DNA from: Pycnopodia helianthoides | Taxonomy: Eukaryota; Echinodermata; Asteroidea; Forcipulatida; Asteriidae | Reading direction: 5' to 3' | Length of the DNA: 64,000 nt | Assembly: GCA_032158295.1 (NCBI GenBank) | Contig: CM063246.1 | Location: 12,959,608 to 13,023,607, forward strand | Shown: piece by piece, positions 46,901 through 56,300 of the stretch | Layout: every line of letters starts with the position of its first letter | Numbering within the stretch: position 1 is the stretch's first letter | Translations under genes and position numbers: made by a program | Notes under the pieces: model-generated | Seen by the model: the letters and a program-made list of their open reading frames with translations, nothing else | Told to the model about the DNA's origin: nothing | Database searches by the model: none

Positions 46901-48611
46901 GGTGTGAAAATTGGCAAATGGGGTTTCTATTTCTAAAAAATAAGCATCCTCGTCACAAGTTTGAGTTCTGCTTCAATGTTAATTTTAACAAATACAAATT
47001 GATTAGAACAAATTGTTGTGGGTAATTCTTTTTCAAAGAATTTTGTGTAAATAGAATTTAAAGAGTAAGAACTGAATTCAGAAAAAAATATAGTCTCCGC
47101 CCAATCAAAATAATCAATTTGTCTTTGTTCAACCCCAAGTTGTTTAAAATCTACCCAGTCAGATTCCCTTGTGGTTTACAACTTGATAATTTAAACAACC
47201 TCAGCACTCTGTGGAAGCAAAGAGAAAACCTCAGACCCACCACCAGTAGGGGATGCGCCCCAATAGAAGCTGCACAATTGAATGGGCTGGCAGTGTGGCT
47301 AAGGCAAGGGTTCACATGTTCACCACATTAGCCCTCCTACTGTCAGTGACTCTTGGCAAAATTTTCTAGTGAGTTGACCAACCATTTGAAACCATTCGAC
47401 TGCCAAGGTTGTGTACGGTGGCACAACTGTGCACAGAACTAACTGTGTACTGTGTACATGCATTCCTACTCCTAGAATTATGAGGTTCCATGAACCTCAT
47501 AGAGGTCCATGTACAAACTACAATACAAAACTTTTTTTCATTTACGTTTCTGCACCTGGAGTTCTCATTTGAAATCGGATCTCGCCAAAATTAGGCTCTA
47601 CGTGTTCCTTTGAATCTCATTGAGCGTTGCATTGGTCAAGAAAATCCACTCCGCAAATTTAAAATTGTTAAAAAGCAATAAATTCTTACCGTCATTCCCA
47701 GTCCTCTTCAAACAGTGTGAGTGTTATAACAAATATGGCGCTTGCTGCGCTCGCAAAGGTCTACCGAACAAACTGGTACTCCGCGCGCAGCAACGCTGGT
47801 CCCGGCAACTGTAGGTTGGTTTTGTACACACATCATGTGACTCCAGCGCCATATTTGTTATAACACTCACACTGTTTGAAGAGGACTGGGAATGACCGGA
47901 AGAATTTATTGCTTTTTAACAATTTTAAATTTGCGGAGTGGATTTTCTTGACCCATGCAACGCTCAATGAGATTCCAAGGAACACGTAGAGCCTAATTTT
48001 GGCGAGATCCGATTTCAAATGAGAACTCCAGGTGCAGAAACGTAAATGAAAAAAAGTTTTGTATTGTAGTTTGTACATGGACCTCTATGAGGTTCATGGA
48101 ACCTCGTAATTCTAGGAGTAATGCATTCCCTCATGGTATCATATTTCAGACTGACATAGTTGATTTATCATTCAAAACCACTTGAATGGTATTGAATGGT
48201 CAGACAACAAGAGGGTTAATGGGGCTAAAAGGGGTAGCTACCATAGCGAAACATTTTAGAACATTATTTCATTGTTTTATCTAAATCAAATAAAGGACTA
48301 AAGGAGTACAGCGTCCAAGTTATTTGGTCTACTTTACGCAGGACGTCAGCAGTGCAAGGGAGACTGACGTCCTACCAAGTATCACTACAGTACAGGGCTA
48401 AGTGGGGCTAGGTTTTTTGACAGTCTAGCCATAGCTGACACACTGACACAGTGGCAGAATGTCAAAAACCGTGTGTTTTAAAACACAACAACTCAACTTT
48501 CAAGACAAAGCGGCATGTTGTTATTGTTAGAACTTTAAGAATGACATTGGATTTGGAGCATGGATGGACTAATGGAGGGAGGAATTTTAAACACGTTACT
48601 TACGGAGGCAT
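31966..48611 (-). CDS. PEPD: Xaa-Pro dipeptidase (prolidase), complete, 15 exons, 487 aa
   Basis: Prolidase is a cytosolic metallopeptidase that splits dipeptides with C-terminal proline or hydroxyproline, as in collagen turnover. Exons: 48611-48604, 45988-45805, 44354-44227, 43653-43590, 42892-42845, 42291-42230, 40181-40137, 37427-37305, 36646-36578, 35914-35837, 34701-34553, 34273-34089, 33704-33597, 32697-32614, 32094-31966 (TGA at 31968-31966). They sum to 1464 nt with every phase matching; human PEPD has 493 residues. Residues 1-170 form the N-terminal creatinase-like domain; the rest is the pita-bread M24 fold. All five ligands (human D276, D287, H370, E412, E452) are seen in [35 protein letters not shown] and GGVRIEDD. 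Exon 1 encodes only MPP (eight bases plus one from exon 2); its ATG is inferred from the phase match and the strong donor gtaagt, so the start is the least certain part. Introns carry a solo LTR, SINEs and MITEs. Confidence 0.97.
32196..32485. mobile_element. Palindromic element, in PEPD intron 14
   Basis: GTTGTGGTGGTTCTGGAAAG at the left mirrors CTTTTCAGAACCACCACAAC at the right; CACTGGACTCTGATG pairs with CATCAGAGTCCAGC. The left arm on the minus strand carries CTGAAGA followed by a short pairing segment and GAAACATT, similar to a hammerhead core (see findings). Confidence 0.75.
33236..33545 (-). mobile_element. SINE with tRNA-Leu/Ser-type head, in PEPD intron 13
   Basis: Read on the minus strand it begins GGCGTGTCCTGGCCGAGCGG, contains GTGTGAGTCCCCGTC as a B-box, and continues with a body including ACGTAAAAGAACCC. 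The extra bases between anticodon region and T-arm fit a long-variable-arm tRNA. It starts about 50 bp from exon 13. Confidence 0.75.
34440..34545 (+). mobile_element. SINE family 1 fragment, in PEPD intron 11
   Basis: TCGGAATTCGCATGTTCAAG with TCCCACTCTAGTGAATTTTT and CTTTGTTCAACCCAAAATTA match the T-arm and body of family 1. The head is damaged. It ends just before exon 11. Confidence 0.6.
34775..34905. repeat. Repeat with hammerhead-like core, in PEPD intron 10
   Basis: Contains GGTTCAACCTGTTGTGGTC and TTTCTCCTGCGAGCAGAG followed by TACTGTTCGAAACGTCGAG, then AGAACCAACACTCC. It is related in layout to 32196-32485. No ORF of its own. Confidence 0.55.
35633..35803 (+). mobile_element. tRNA-derived SINE, family 1
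   Basis: Head GAGCTGGATAGCTCAGTTGG with TAGAGCGCC is a tRNA D-arm/A-box; GCAGGTTCAAATCCGCTC is the T-arm/B-box. The body is CCTTGTTCAACCCAAAATTA, then GCAGTTTCCCTTGTGGC and TTACTTAATAT. Stems are too damaged for a working tRNA. In PEPD intron 10, about 30 bp upstream of it the sequence reaches exon 10. Confidence 0.82.
36345..36500. repeat. SINE family 3-like fragment, in PEPD intron 9
   Basis: TTTTACCCATGTTCTTATGC, GCTACTTGGGTGGGATTC and CTTAGAAAACAC resemble the body and T-arm of family 3. Strongly diverged. Confidence 0.4.
37936..40006. mobile_element. Solo LTR (2,071 bp) in PEPD intron 7
   Basis: Starts TGTAATGGGATG and ends CTGTTACA, flanked on both sides by CATT (37932-37935 and 40007-40010), a 4-bp target duplication typical of Ty3/gypsy-type elements. 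A poly(A) signal AATAAA sits at about 39903. No gag, pol or protease frame is present, so only the LTR remains. It contains two identical 160-bp direct repeats (38142-38301, 39281-39440) around 979 bp of T-rich sequence. Element family not identified; orientation would be plus by the poly(A) signal. Confidence 0.72.
40310..40450. repeat. Family H dispersed repeat, in PEPD intron 6
   Basis: GTGGAACATGCGTCACATG, TTGCCATGTATTTACTGCTG and TATGGATAATTATTGTATGC match the other copies. A 158-residue plus-strand frame (40263-40739) starts here; it has no recognised domain and is taken as chance. Confidence 0.55.
40977..41567. mobile_element. MITE family C, about 590 bp, upstream of PEPD exon 7 in intron 6
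   Basis: Ends TTAAAGGCAGGGTCATAGAT and CAATCTATGACCCTACCTTT, TTAA borders. The interior differs from the other two copies and contains a CpG-rich patch near 41300-41440 (ACGCAGCCGCG, GCGCGCGTGTTGC), so it may be a composite or a distinct subfamily. Confidence 0.78.
42960..43125 (+). mobile_element. Possible LINE 3' end, in PEPD intron 4
   Basis: CAATTCAGCCTCCGGGCTGC and GTGTGAATAAACC followed by (AAT)n. It shares only the end structure with the other two. Confidence 0.35.
43735..43882 (-). mobile_element. SINE family 3, in PEPD intron 3
   Basis: On the minus strand the head GGTGGTCTAGTGGTAAGACG and GGTCGTGGGTTGGAATCC are A- and B-box-like; the body includes GCCTGTGGATTTTTTTCACA. Parts of the same family occur at 28876-29010, 36345-36500 and 63560-63680. 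Confidence 0.68.
43914..44105. mobile_element. MITE family E, in PEPD intron 3
   Basis: GGCCCAATTTCATTGAGCTG to AGCTCTATGAAATTGGGCCC; interior as in the other copies. It lies about 120 bp from the low-coordinate end of PEPD exon 3. Confidence 0.84.
44685..44820. repeat. Short palindromic repeat, in PEPD intron 2
   Basis: GATTTTCGGAGACGATGTAG with CTATGAGCTGTGGTGGTT on the left mirrors ACCACAGCTTGTAGAG and GTCTCCGCAAACCTC on the right. About 130 bp. Confidence 0.65.
45125..45270 (-). mobile_element. SINE family 1 copy, in PEPD intron 2
   Basis: On the minus strand it has GGAGGTCGTAGGTTCGATTC and CAATTTTTCTTTGTTCAACC; on the plus strand the order is GGTTGAACAAAGAAAAATTG, GAACCTACGACCTCCGG. 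The A-box part is deleted and replaced by ACTTTAAAAAAAAATC. Confidence 0.7.
46399..46772. mobile_element. MITE family B, in PEPD intron 1
   Basis: Ends TTAAAGGAACGTTACAGAAG and CAATTCTGTAATGTTCCTTT, TTAA borders. Same interior and orientation as 29101-29485, with a few small deletions. Confidence 0.87.
47467..48120. mobile_element. Near-perfect 654-bp palindrome with 9-bp target duplication
   Basis: Arms 47467-47742 and 47845-48120 are about 276 bp each and differ at only about five positions; the 102-bp loop is CpG-rich. Both flanks carry ATGCATTCC (47458-47466 and 48121-48129), a clear 9-bp target site duplication. Long inverted arms with 9-bp duplications suggest a Mutator-like foldback element. 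Located in PEPD intron 1, about 480 bp from exon 1. Confidence 0.92.
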
Positions 48612-50384
48612 TTTGATTTTGTTTTCGCTGATCAAAAATCTCCTGAAGAACCACACAAGGCAGCGGGCACCAATTCAACTCCAACACCCCGCAGTGGCGA
48701 ACTAGATCTGTCCTATTGTGATTCTCTGCAGCAGCACACCTTACTCTATGAGCACACGTACACATACACACACACACAGTACACACGGGCGACGACCAAA
48801 TAAAAACCCAACAGCACGTCACATGTATATCATGTGATTAATCTCATGTTCACGAGATCGATTGATATCGCGTTGACGCGATCTAGGGGGGAGGTCACAC
48901 ACGTACACGTAGACGGTGGACGTACGGGTCACGAAGGGTCGTCGTCGGTGGTTGTACCAGGTGAATATTTTGCCGATTGTTCTCGTTTTGTTTTCTTTCA
49001 TGCACAGCGCTATTCTCCCGTAAAGCTATGTTGATAAACCACTTAAATTATAAATGGTGCAGTAAATTGTCTTCCAGGGAATTTACAAGTTCCAACGTCA
49101 CCGGCTACCGCTAAACTGCTGGGTGCTGCTAGTAAAAAATGAAAAAGTAGTACTCTGTCCTTTAAATAACCTAATGCTAGAACACCATGGAGCTATTAAA
49201 CTTAAAGTAAACAACGACTAAGAAAAAATGTCGTATCCAACTGCGATCCCTGCCCGATCCTAGGTCAAATTCTATCCTTACCTGTCGAGAAAGGTTAAAT
49301 TGATACAGCCAGGAACAGGCAATTTGGACCCGCAAAAAATCTTTATTAGTGGTTCAAGATTCAGTTTAAGTTCTCAAACTCATGCTGTTACACTTCAGCA
49401 TCTGGTTTTGAAAAGAGCAGTGTCCAAGTACTACTGTCATGACTGTACTACAGTACTACTAGTAGTACAAGCAAGGTTGAAAAAAGTGTTTTTGTTACTC
49501 CAGGCCAGGAACCACACGGAGGCCAAGGCCTCTGTTGCCCCTGGTCTAGGCATTGGTGCCCCTTCCAGGGCCCAATTTCATAGAGCTGCTTTTAAAAGCA
49601 GAAAATATTGCTGAACAATTGCCTGCTAAGCAGAAATGAGCAGGATACCAGTCACAAATTGTACATGTGGTATGGTAGTTTGGCTGGTAACCTTATTCTG
49701 GTAAGCGTAATTTTTGTTGTGCTTAGCTACTTCTTGTGCTTAAGCAGCTCTATGAAATTGGGCTCAGAGTTTAACATGACCCATGGATTTCCAATAGAAC
49801 TGCCCTTTGCAAAATGAAAACGGCATTGCCCTCTCAAAGGAGAAATTCCAGGCCTGTAGTGTTTTAAAATAGACCCCACTTACAACATTAATAAGAGTTC
49901 TTAACAAGGTCATATAAATAAGGGTCATTCAATGCCAAATCACCTAAAAGTCTGAAAAGTATATCTTATCTCCGTTTGTAGATATTTGTAAGCCTCTAAA
50001 AATGGCCCCCAAACACAAAAAAACAATTTGAATTGAAGGGGCGGGGCTTAATTTTTTAGGGGTTATATATCTTAGAAATGTTAAGGAGTAGGACTCTAAA
50101 AATGTTGTGTTATAATGGCATCCAGGGATTGTTTTGTTTTTTCAAATTTGCAAAATCTGATATGGAGCCTACCAAACTTTTCAGAATTTTTGGTGATTTG
50201 GCATGGAATGACCCCTATGTTGCAACTATTTTAAATTTATGTAATTTTCTTAGTTTTCTATGATATTTGTTATTAAAACACTGCACACTTTACTTAGCTA
50301 GGATTATTGAGTTGACATGTAATTGCACTTGGTTTCTTCTACTTTCCAGTGATTACTAGCAAGCTGTGACCTTTGTTGGGAACC
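48612..50384. promoter_or_regulatory. Divergent PEPD-MAO intergenic region with CpG-rich core
   Basis: This 1.77-kb interval separates the two divergent start codons. From about 48830 to 48960 it is much richer in CpG than its surroundings (GATCGATTG, CGCGTTGACGCGATC, GTCGTCGTCGG), as expected of an unmethylated animal promoter. A possible donor CAG/gtgaat near 48960 and the acceptor at 50349 could define a 5' non-coding MAO exon. No convincing TATA box was seen. The interval 49494-49857 is transposon sequence. Promoter activity is inference from base composition and position. Confidence 0.45.
49494..49857. mobile_element. Family F element interrupted by a family E MITE
   Basis: The outer element (GAGGCCAAGGCCTCTGTTGC ... 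GCCCTTTGCAAAATGAAAAC) is also found uninterrupted at 62890-63045 and in part at 17895-18005. Here it is split by a complete family E element at 49567-49765. The nesting shows that family F arrived first. Confidence 0.75.
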
Positions 50385-53300
50385 ATGTCTAACGGGAGGC
50401 GTGATGTCATTGTCATTGGAGGGGGAATCAGCGGTGAGACCAGATACTACACATCTATCAACTTCACTCATTTCTGTAGATATTACATTTAATCACTGGT
50501 AAAACAGGTCAAAAAATCATGGCGAAATGGGATTCTAATTTGTGTGACTGTAAACTGAATATAAATTGATACAGGCCCACCATGCCTCAAAACCCATTCA
50601 CATGTTAATTTCCACATAAGTAAAACTTATGCTGTGCTCCTGATGTGTTCCTTTTGCATGCAGTGTAGTTGGTTGCCTCCAAGTTGCCTGTAAAAATTGC
50701 CCTGTGTGACGAGGCCTTTAAGTTTGCTCAAGTTGTGATGTGCCAGAGGCTGACAGGACTTGAATTTAAAGGAATCTTCCACTAGGCTACAGGTTTTATC
50801 ACTCAGGACACTCACTAGACAAGAAGTTTGTAAAAGACAATTTTGTCTCTATATTTGCTGAGTTTTTAGGAGGAGGTTTGGATTGAAGTACACATTTTTA
50901 AATCTGCCCAACTTATAGGACAGTTTACCAAAGATGGACCATGAAATTTCCCAGTTTACTGTAAGGAGAATTAGTTCTCATCTTTCTAATGGAGGCTCCA
51001 AATCATAAACTGTTTTCAATATTTGCCTTCAAAAAGGTCTATCTGCTGCCAAACTACTCCAGGAGCAAGGCCAAAATGTCCTGGTTTTGGAGGCTAGGGA
51101 CAGGGTGGGAGGTCGGACTTTCACCTTAAGGGTAAGGAACAGTGTATTATGAGGTTTTCATGTTTCCATTTCGGGGTAACAAGTAGTCTTGGCTTCAAGA
51201 CCGTGATGTTTTCACGTACACACAACCAACATTCAACAGATTATGTACAATGTATGTAATGAATAAACCATAGAGGGCGCTGTGACTTGTGTTTGGGGGA
51301 TTATGTAGACTCGTTGATTGAGGTGCATGCTGGTTTAGTTAATGACCAAAGTTTGCCACTATCTAGACCAGCTAGCACCTCATTCCACTTTCTCAAACCT
51401 CCTTGAGCATTCAAATTTTCTTGATAGAAGTAAAGCAGTCTTTAAAAGGAGAGAGTAGTTTTGTCTTTCTGGTGATGCACTGAGTCTGTCAACCTCCTGA
51501 ATTGTAACATCCGGGAGTTTCCGGGTCTAGGGGAAACCCAGGCCAGCTAGCAATTTTTTTCGGAAATTCTCACAAACGTCAAATCTCATCCCTGAATAGT
51601 GCAATGAAATAATTTTTCAGTTGAATGAATACTATTTCCTTAAAAAAAAAAGATATTTCAAATGTTATTTCTACAAATGAAACCTGATTGTTGTGCCTTT
51701 TCCTTGAGTTTCCTTGACTAATTTGATTTGTAGGACCCTGCCTTTGAGTATTTGGATGTTGGTGGAACGTACATCGGACCCACTCAGAACAGGATTATCC
51801 GTCTGGCCAAGGAATACGGAATTCAAAACCAGATAGTGAACGAGAAGGAAAGAACAGTGGAAATCAGAAATGTAAGTCATGCAATATACAAATATAACAT
51901 GGTTTGAGGGTGAACAGTCGATATTAGCTCCCCGAGGTATTGGAAGTTGACAAACTAGTTCCCGAGGTGAAGCCGAGGGTACTAGTTTGTCAACTTACAA
52001 TACCGAGGGAGCTATTATCGACTGATCAACCGAAATAAACCATGTTATATTTTTTTACTATACCTCATACATATTCAGTCACCGGTACAATATTAGGACC
52101 AAGGGGAAAATGACGACTGTGAAATGATAAATTGCATCCAGGATAAGTTTTTCACGTGTTGGGTGTCGCTAGAGCGATGTTCGCGCATGCGGACAACACC
52201 CGGTGAACAGTTCCACGATCGTAAAGCGCATGACAAGTAGACTGTCGCCCGGGCTGTCCGGGCGACAGTCTACTTGTCATGCGCATTTACCATGTACGTG
52301 AATACTCGCGTGCGCGCTTGGTAAACAGCAAATATAGCGTCTGGCACGTGATGTTGAATGGACCAGTGAGAATTCGACTCTCGGTCATGAATATGTATGA
52401 GGTATAGTAAAAGCGACTATAGACCAATTGAGTTGAGATAAGTCAATCCCTTTGAACTGTTCTCAAGCAGGTTATTATAAGAATGACCATTAATAAGCTT
52501 TTGTGGGAATAGTAAAGATGTTTCCGCCCTTTTTTAATATTTAAAAAGCAAAATAAGACCAGATTAAAGTACTTTTTATTTTGGAAGCGATGGTGGCTTT
52601 GTCTGAAACTAAGGCACTGCTCTTATCTTTATCTTCCACTTATGATAGTGCAAGACGCTTTGAGGAGCCTACTTGACTTGAAAAGGCATACAAAAAGTAC
52701 TATTTCATTTCATTTCCTCTCACTGAAAAAGGATCTACAAGAACAAATAGTAATATTTTTAAAAGAAGAGTACAAACATGTAACAAGATTTAGCAATATG
52801 GGTTTTGAGGCATTGCATGGTGAGGTATCAGTATATATTCGGTTTGCGGTAACACCATGTGTAAAAAATATCTACTTGCTGTGTAGATTTGTTCTTTAGA
52901 GAACTTGTCTTGCTATTTATTCTACTACCGCGGAGTAGGTTTTTCGGAATTCGGGAGACTTCTCAGTTCTGAAAAGATTTAGCAAAGTACAGAGCAACCC
53001 GGCTGGGCTGGCAGATACTATGCATGGACAACCTCCAGTGGGTTAGTGCACCGAAACAATAGAAACAAAACAACAAACAAAAGAGCCCTGGCAGGGAAAG
53101 CCAATAGTGACCAAAAGTCACTTTTAAAATGGCTTACCATTTGGTTCTCAAAACCACTTTGACAATAAAAGACCAAACAAACCCTCCCCCAGGAGGAATG
53201 TGCATTAATCACCATCAAGCCCAGCCGGGCAACTCAGAAAAAAAAGTACAATAAATATTACAAAAATTCAAGTTGAAGTTAAAAACAAAATACTAGTTAA

Positions 53301-56300
53301 ATCTGGACCTGCCAGCTGATTTTCTCAAAATGCTTTTTGGTTCTTCTTACAAAACTAGGGAGGCTTATTAAAAGTTGAGGCTTATCTGTTAGTTATCACA
53401 CAAGCACGAGTATTGACAGTTATCTTCCAGTACGCGCTAATCCTCCAATCAGATGCTCGAACCGGAGTGTGATATCAGACGATAACCTACTCCCATTTTT
53501 TATATTGCACTCTGCGTATTGTGAGTGTCAATGCGTCACGCTCCGCATACGGTCAGTGCACAAATTACATTCTAAACTTTGCGCGTGGAAAACCAAAAAC
53601 AAAAACATAACCTAACCTCATTGACTTAATGAGGCTGGAAGATAAATTCGTTATCACACTCGCGCTCGTGGAATACGGAAAAATATAGCGCATCTGCGTC
53701 CCATATCCAACTCGGCCTTCGGCCTCGTTGGATATGGGACGCAGAAGCGCTATATTTTTTCGTATTCCACTCGCGCTTGTGTGATAACTTATAATATATT
53801 GTTTCTGCCGCCCATACCCTGAAGGCTGAGTTGGATATGGGCACAGACACATTATATTTTTCTATATTCCACGAGCACAAGTGTGATAAAGAATTTATCT
53901 TCAAGTAACCTTGCTGCGTACCTTAAAAAAGCGCAATACACGGAGTTAGAACAGTGTGTTATAGAACAGGGTTTGTTATGTCCTGTGCAATATAGGTTTA
54001 TATCGCATGCTTGTTGCTATGGATCGACCAATCAGAATTGAGGAAGATAAAGGTTATTATTATTATTTATTACTTGCAGGGGAAGTCGCATCCTTTTAGG
54101 GGAGCCATTCCAGCGTTTCCCAATTTCTTGTCTATGCTGGATCTGAACCACGCCTTGAGGCTCGTTGACTCGTATGGAGAGACGGTAAGCATCTATCCTT
54201 TTTTTTAAGATGCTGTCATGAAGATAGTCTTGGGTACTTGTAAAGAATGCATGGGCTATGGATTATTATTATCGTTACTGACAGGGCTTAAATCATTAAG
54301 ACCGCCCTTGGGCTTGCAGCTCAAAATGTTTACTGGACCAGCGGTTTTTTTTCACAGTGAGAAAAACTTTCTACACAGTTTAACATATAAGCTGTTTTTA
54401 TTTTAATTCATCAATGGCATCAAGTTAAAATATTTTTTCAATTGATATGCTAGAAGTTTAGTTTTGATAAGAACGAGTATCAACATATCAATAAGTCTCG
54501 AAAATCAAACGGAAAACAAAACTTCTAATTATGTATGCCCCTTCAAAAGTTGTCCATAGTTTTTTAAGGTTTCCAAAGGAAGTGCATAATGAAAATGACC
54601 TCACCCTCTTTGGGCAAAACCGACCCTGCCCGTGTGGCCCCTGAGAAGAGGTGTTGGTTCAGTACACATCAAGATAAAACAGAGAAATTGCCCATACTTA
54701 GATTCCAGCTGCTGCACCTTGGGACTCGCCGAGGGCAGTAGAGTGGGACAGCATGACCGTCAAGACGTGGAGCGACGCAAACTGCTGGTGCCAATTCAGC
54801 AAGAGCTCCATCGATCTTATTGCGAGGGCGGCATTCGCCACTGAGTCCTGCAATCTGTCTTTCCTGTTCTTCCTCTGGTACATCAAAGTTGGTGGAGGTA
54901 GGCAACGTTAAGAAACCCAGAACACTTATCGTGGAAGAGTAGGGATTAACCCTGGTGTTGTGTTTTTGGTTCACATTGCATGCACCCTTGTATACAGGTT
55001 TCCTCAGGCTTGCAAGCTATAGTGATTAAGTTCACTTATGAGGCATTCTTAAGCAAAGAATGGTGATCGCAAGCGCAGAATTTGGCGGTAAGCAGAGCCA
55101 TTTAAGTTAGGCCCTGATGTTTCCCTTAGAAAGTAAAACTTGTCATTGAAATTGTCCTTTTGTCAGCATGCACAAATTAGCTTTGACTTGATCCACATTG
55201 TCAGGTTTTGATACATAGGAGAGGTAGTATTACAAAAACCTGCATTTGTCCAGATTTTGCTCTGACACTTCTTACAAGGTGCAGATCACTTTTCCAGACA
55301 AAATTTTAATAGTTTGGGTTTAACAAAGAAAGTTTGACTAGAGCAGGATTTGAACCAACAATCTCTGGGTCAATGAGCTGGCGCTCTACCAGGCGCTGTC
55401 TCTACTTGGTTCAAATCCTGTTGTTGCTCCTTGGTTCAGTTGGACAATACATTTCATGTTGTTTTATTGTTTCATATGCTATAGGTGTCCTTCGATTTAT
55501 GAGTACCACGGATGGTGGTCAGGTTAGTTACAACTTTTCTAACTTCCCCAAATGTTTTAGTCCCCCCATGTATGCATTGTTCACCTGTTCTACTCCCTAC
55601 AAAGAAGATTGCATTCTCCATAAAGGTAGGGTCAAAGATTGGTTTTGTCAGCCTATGCTGATTTATAGGAAAAATTATAAGGAAAGATACAATAAAAGTC
55701 ACATGTAAAAGTTTCAGCTGAATACAGTGTCTATTTGCTGAGAAAACATCAAAAAGCTGACACGGTATTTTCACTGGTTTAGCGAAGTGACAGCGGTTAC
55801 CAGCCGCATCTCTGGCAGCAGCATTCGTGAACGAACACCAATCCTCAGAAATCTGAGAAAATTCACGATTGGGTGAAAAATTATCCAAACTATTATTACT
55901 CAATGGAATCCTTTATATAGTCATACTATAACAGCTGCAGTGCTTCTCACGAGAAGTTTACGGTCTTAATTTTTGGAGTACTTACCAATCTATGACCCTA
56001 CCTTTAAATGAAATGACAATAATTTGTATTCCTTGTGCTACCTCCTTCAAGGACAATAATTGTATGTTTCTTTTTACGAGTAGGAAAGGAAATTTGTTGG
56101 TGGTTCGATGCAAGTGAGTGAGCGCATTGCTCAACAGCTTGGTGAAGGTGAGCTGTTTCTCATGTAACTTTGTTATCTCGTTGTACATACCAGGGCCCAA
56201 TTTCATTCAGCTGCTTAAGCAGCAAATATTGCTTAGCAATTTTCTGCCTTAGCATAAATGAGCAGGATACCAGTCATAAAGTCGTACAAGTGGAATGGTA

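Noticed and set aside
48712..49034. ORFs in the CpG-rich region between PEPD and MAO
   Set aside because: Short, overlapping on both strands, and explained by GC content; region better viewed as promoter.
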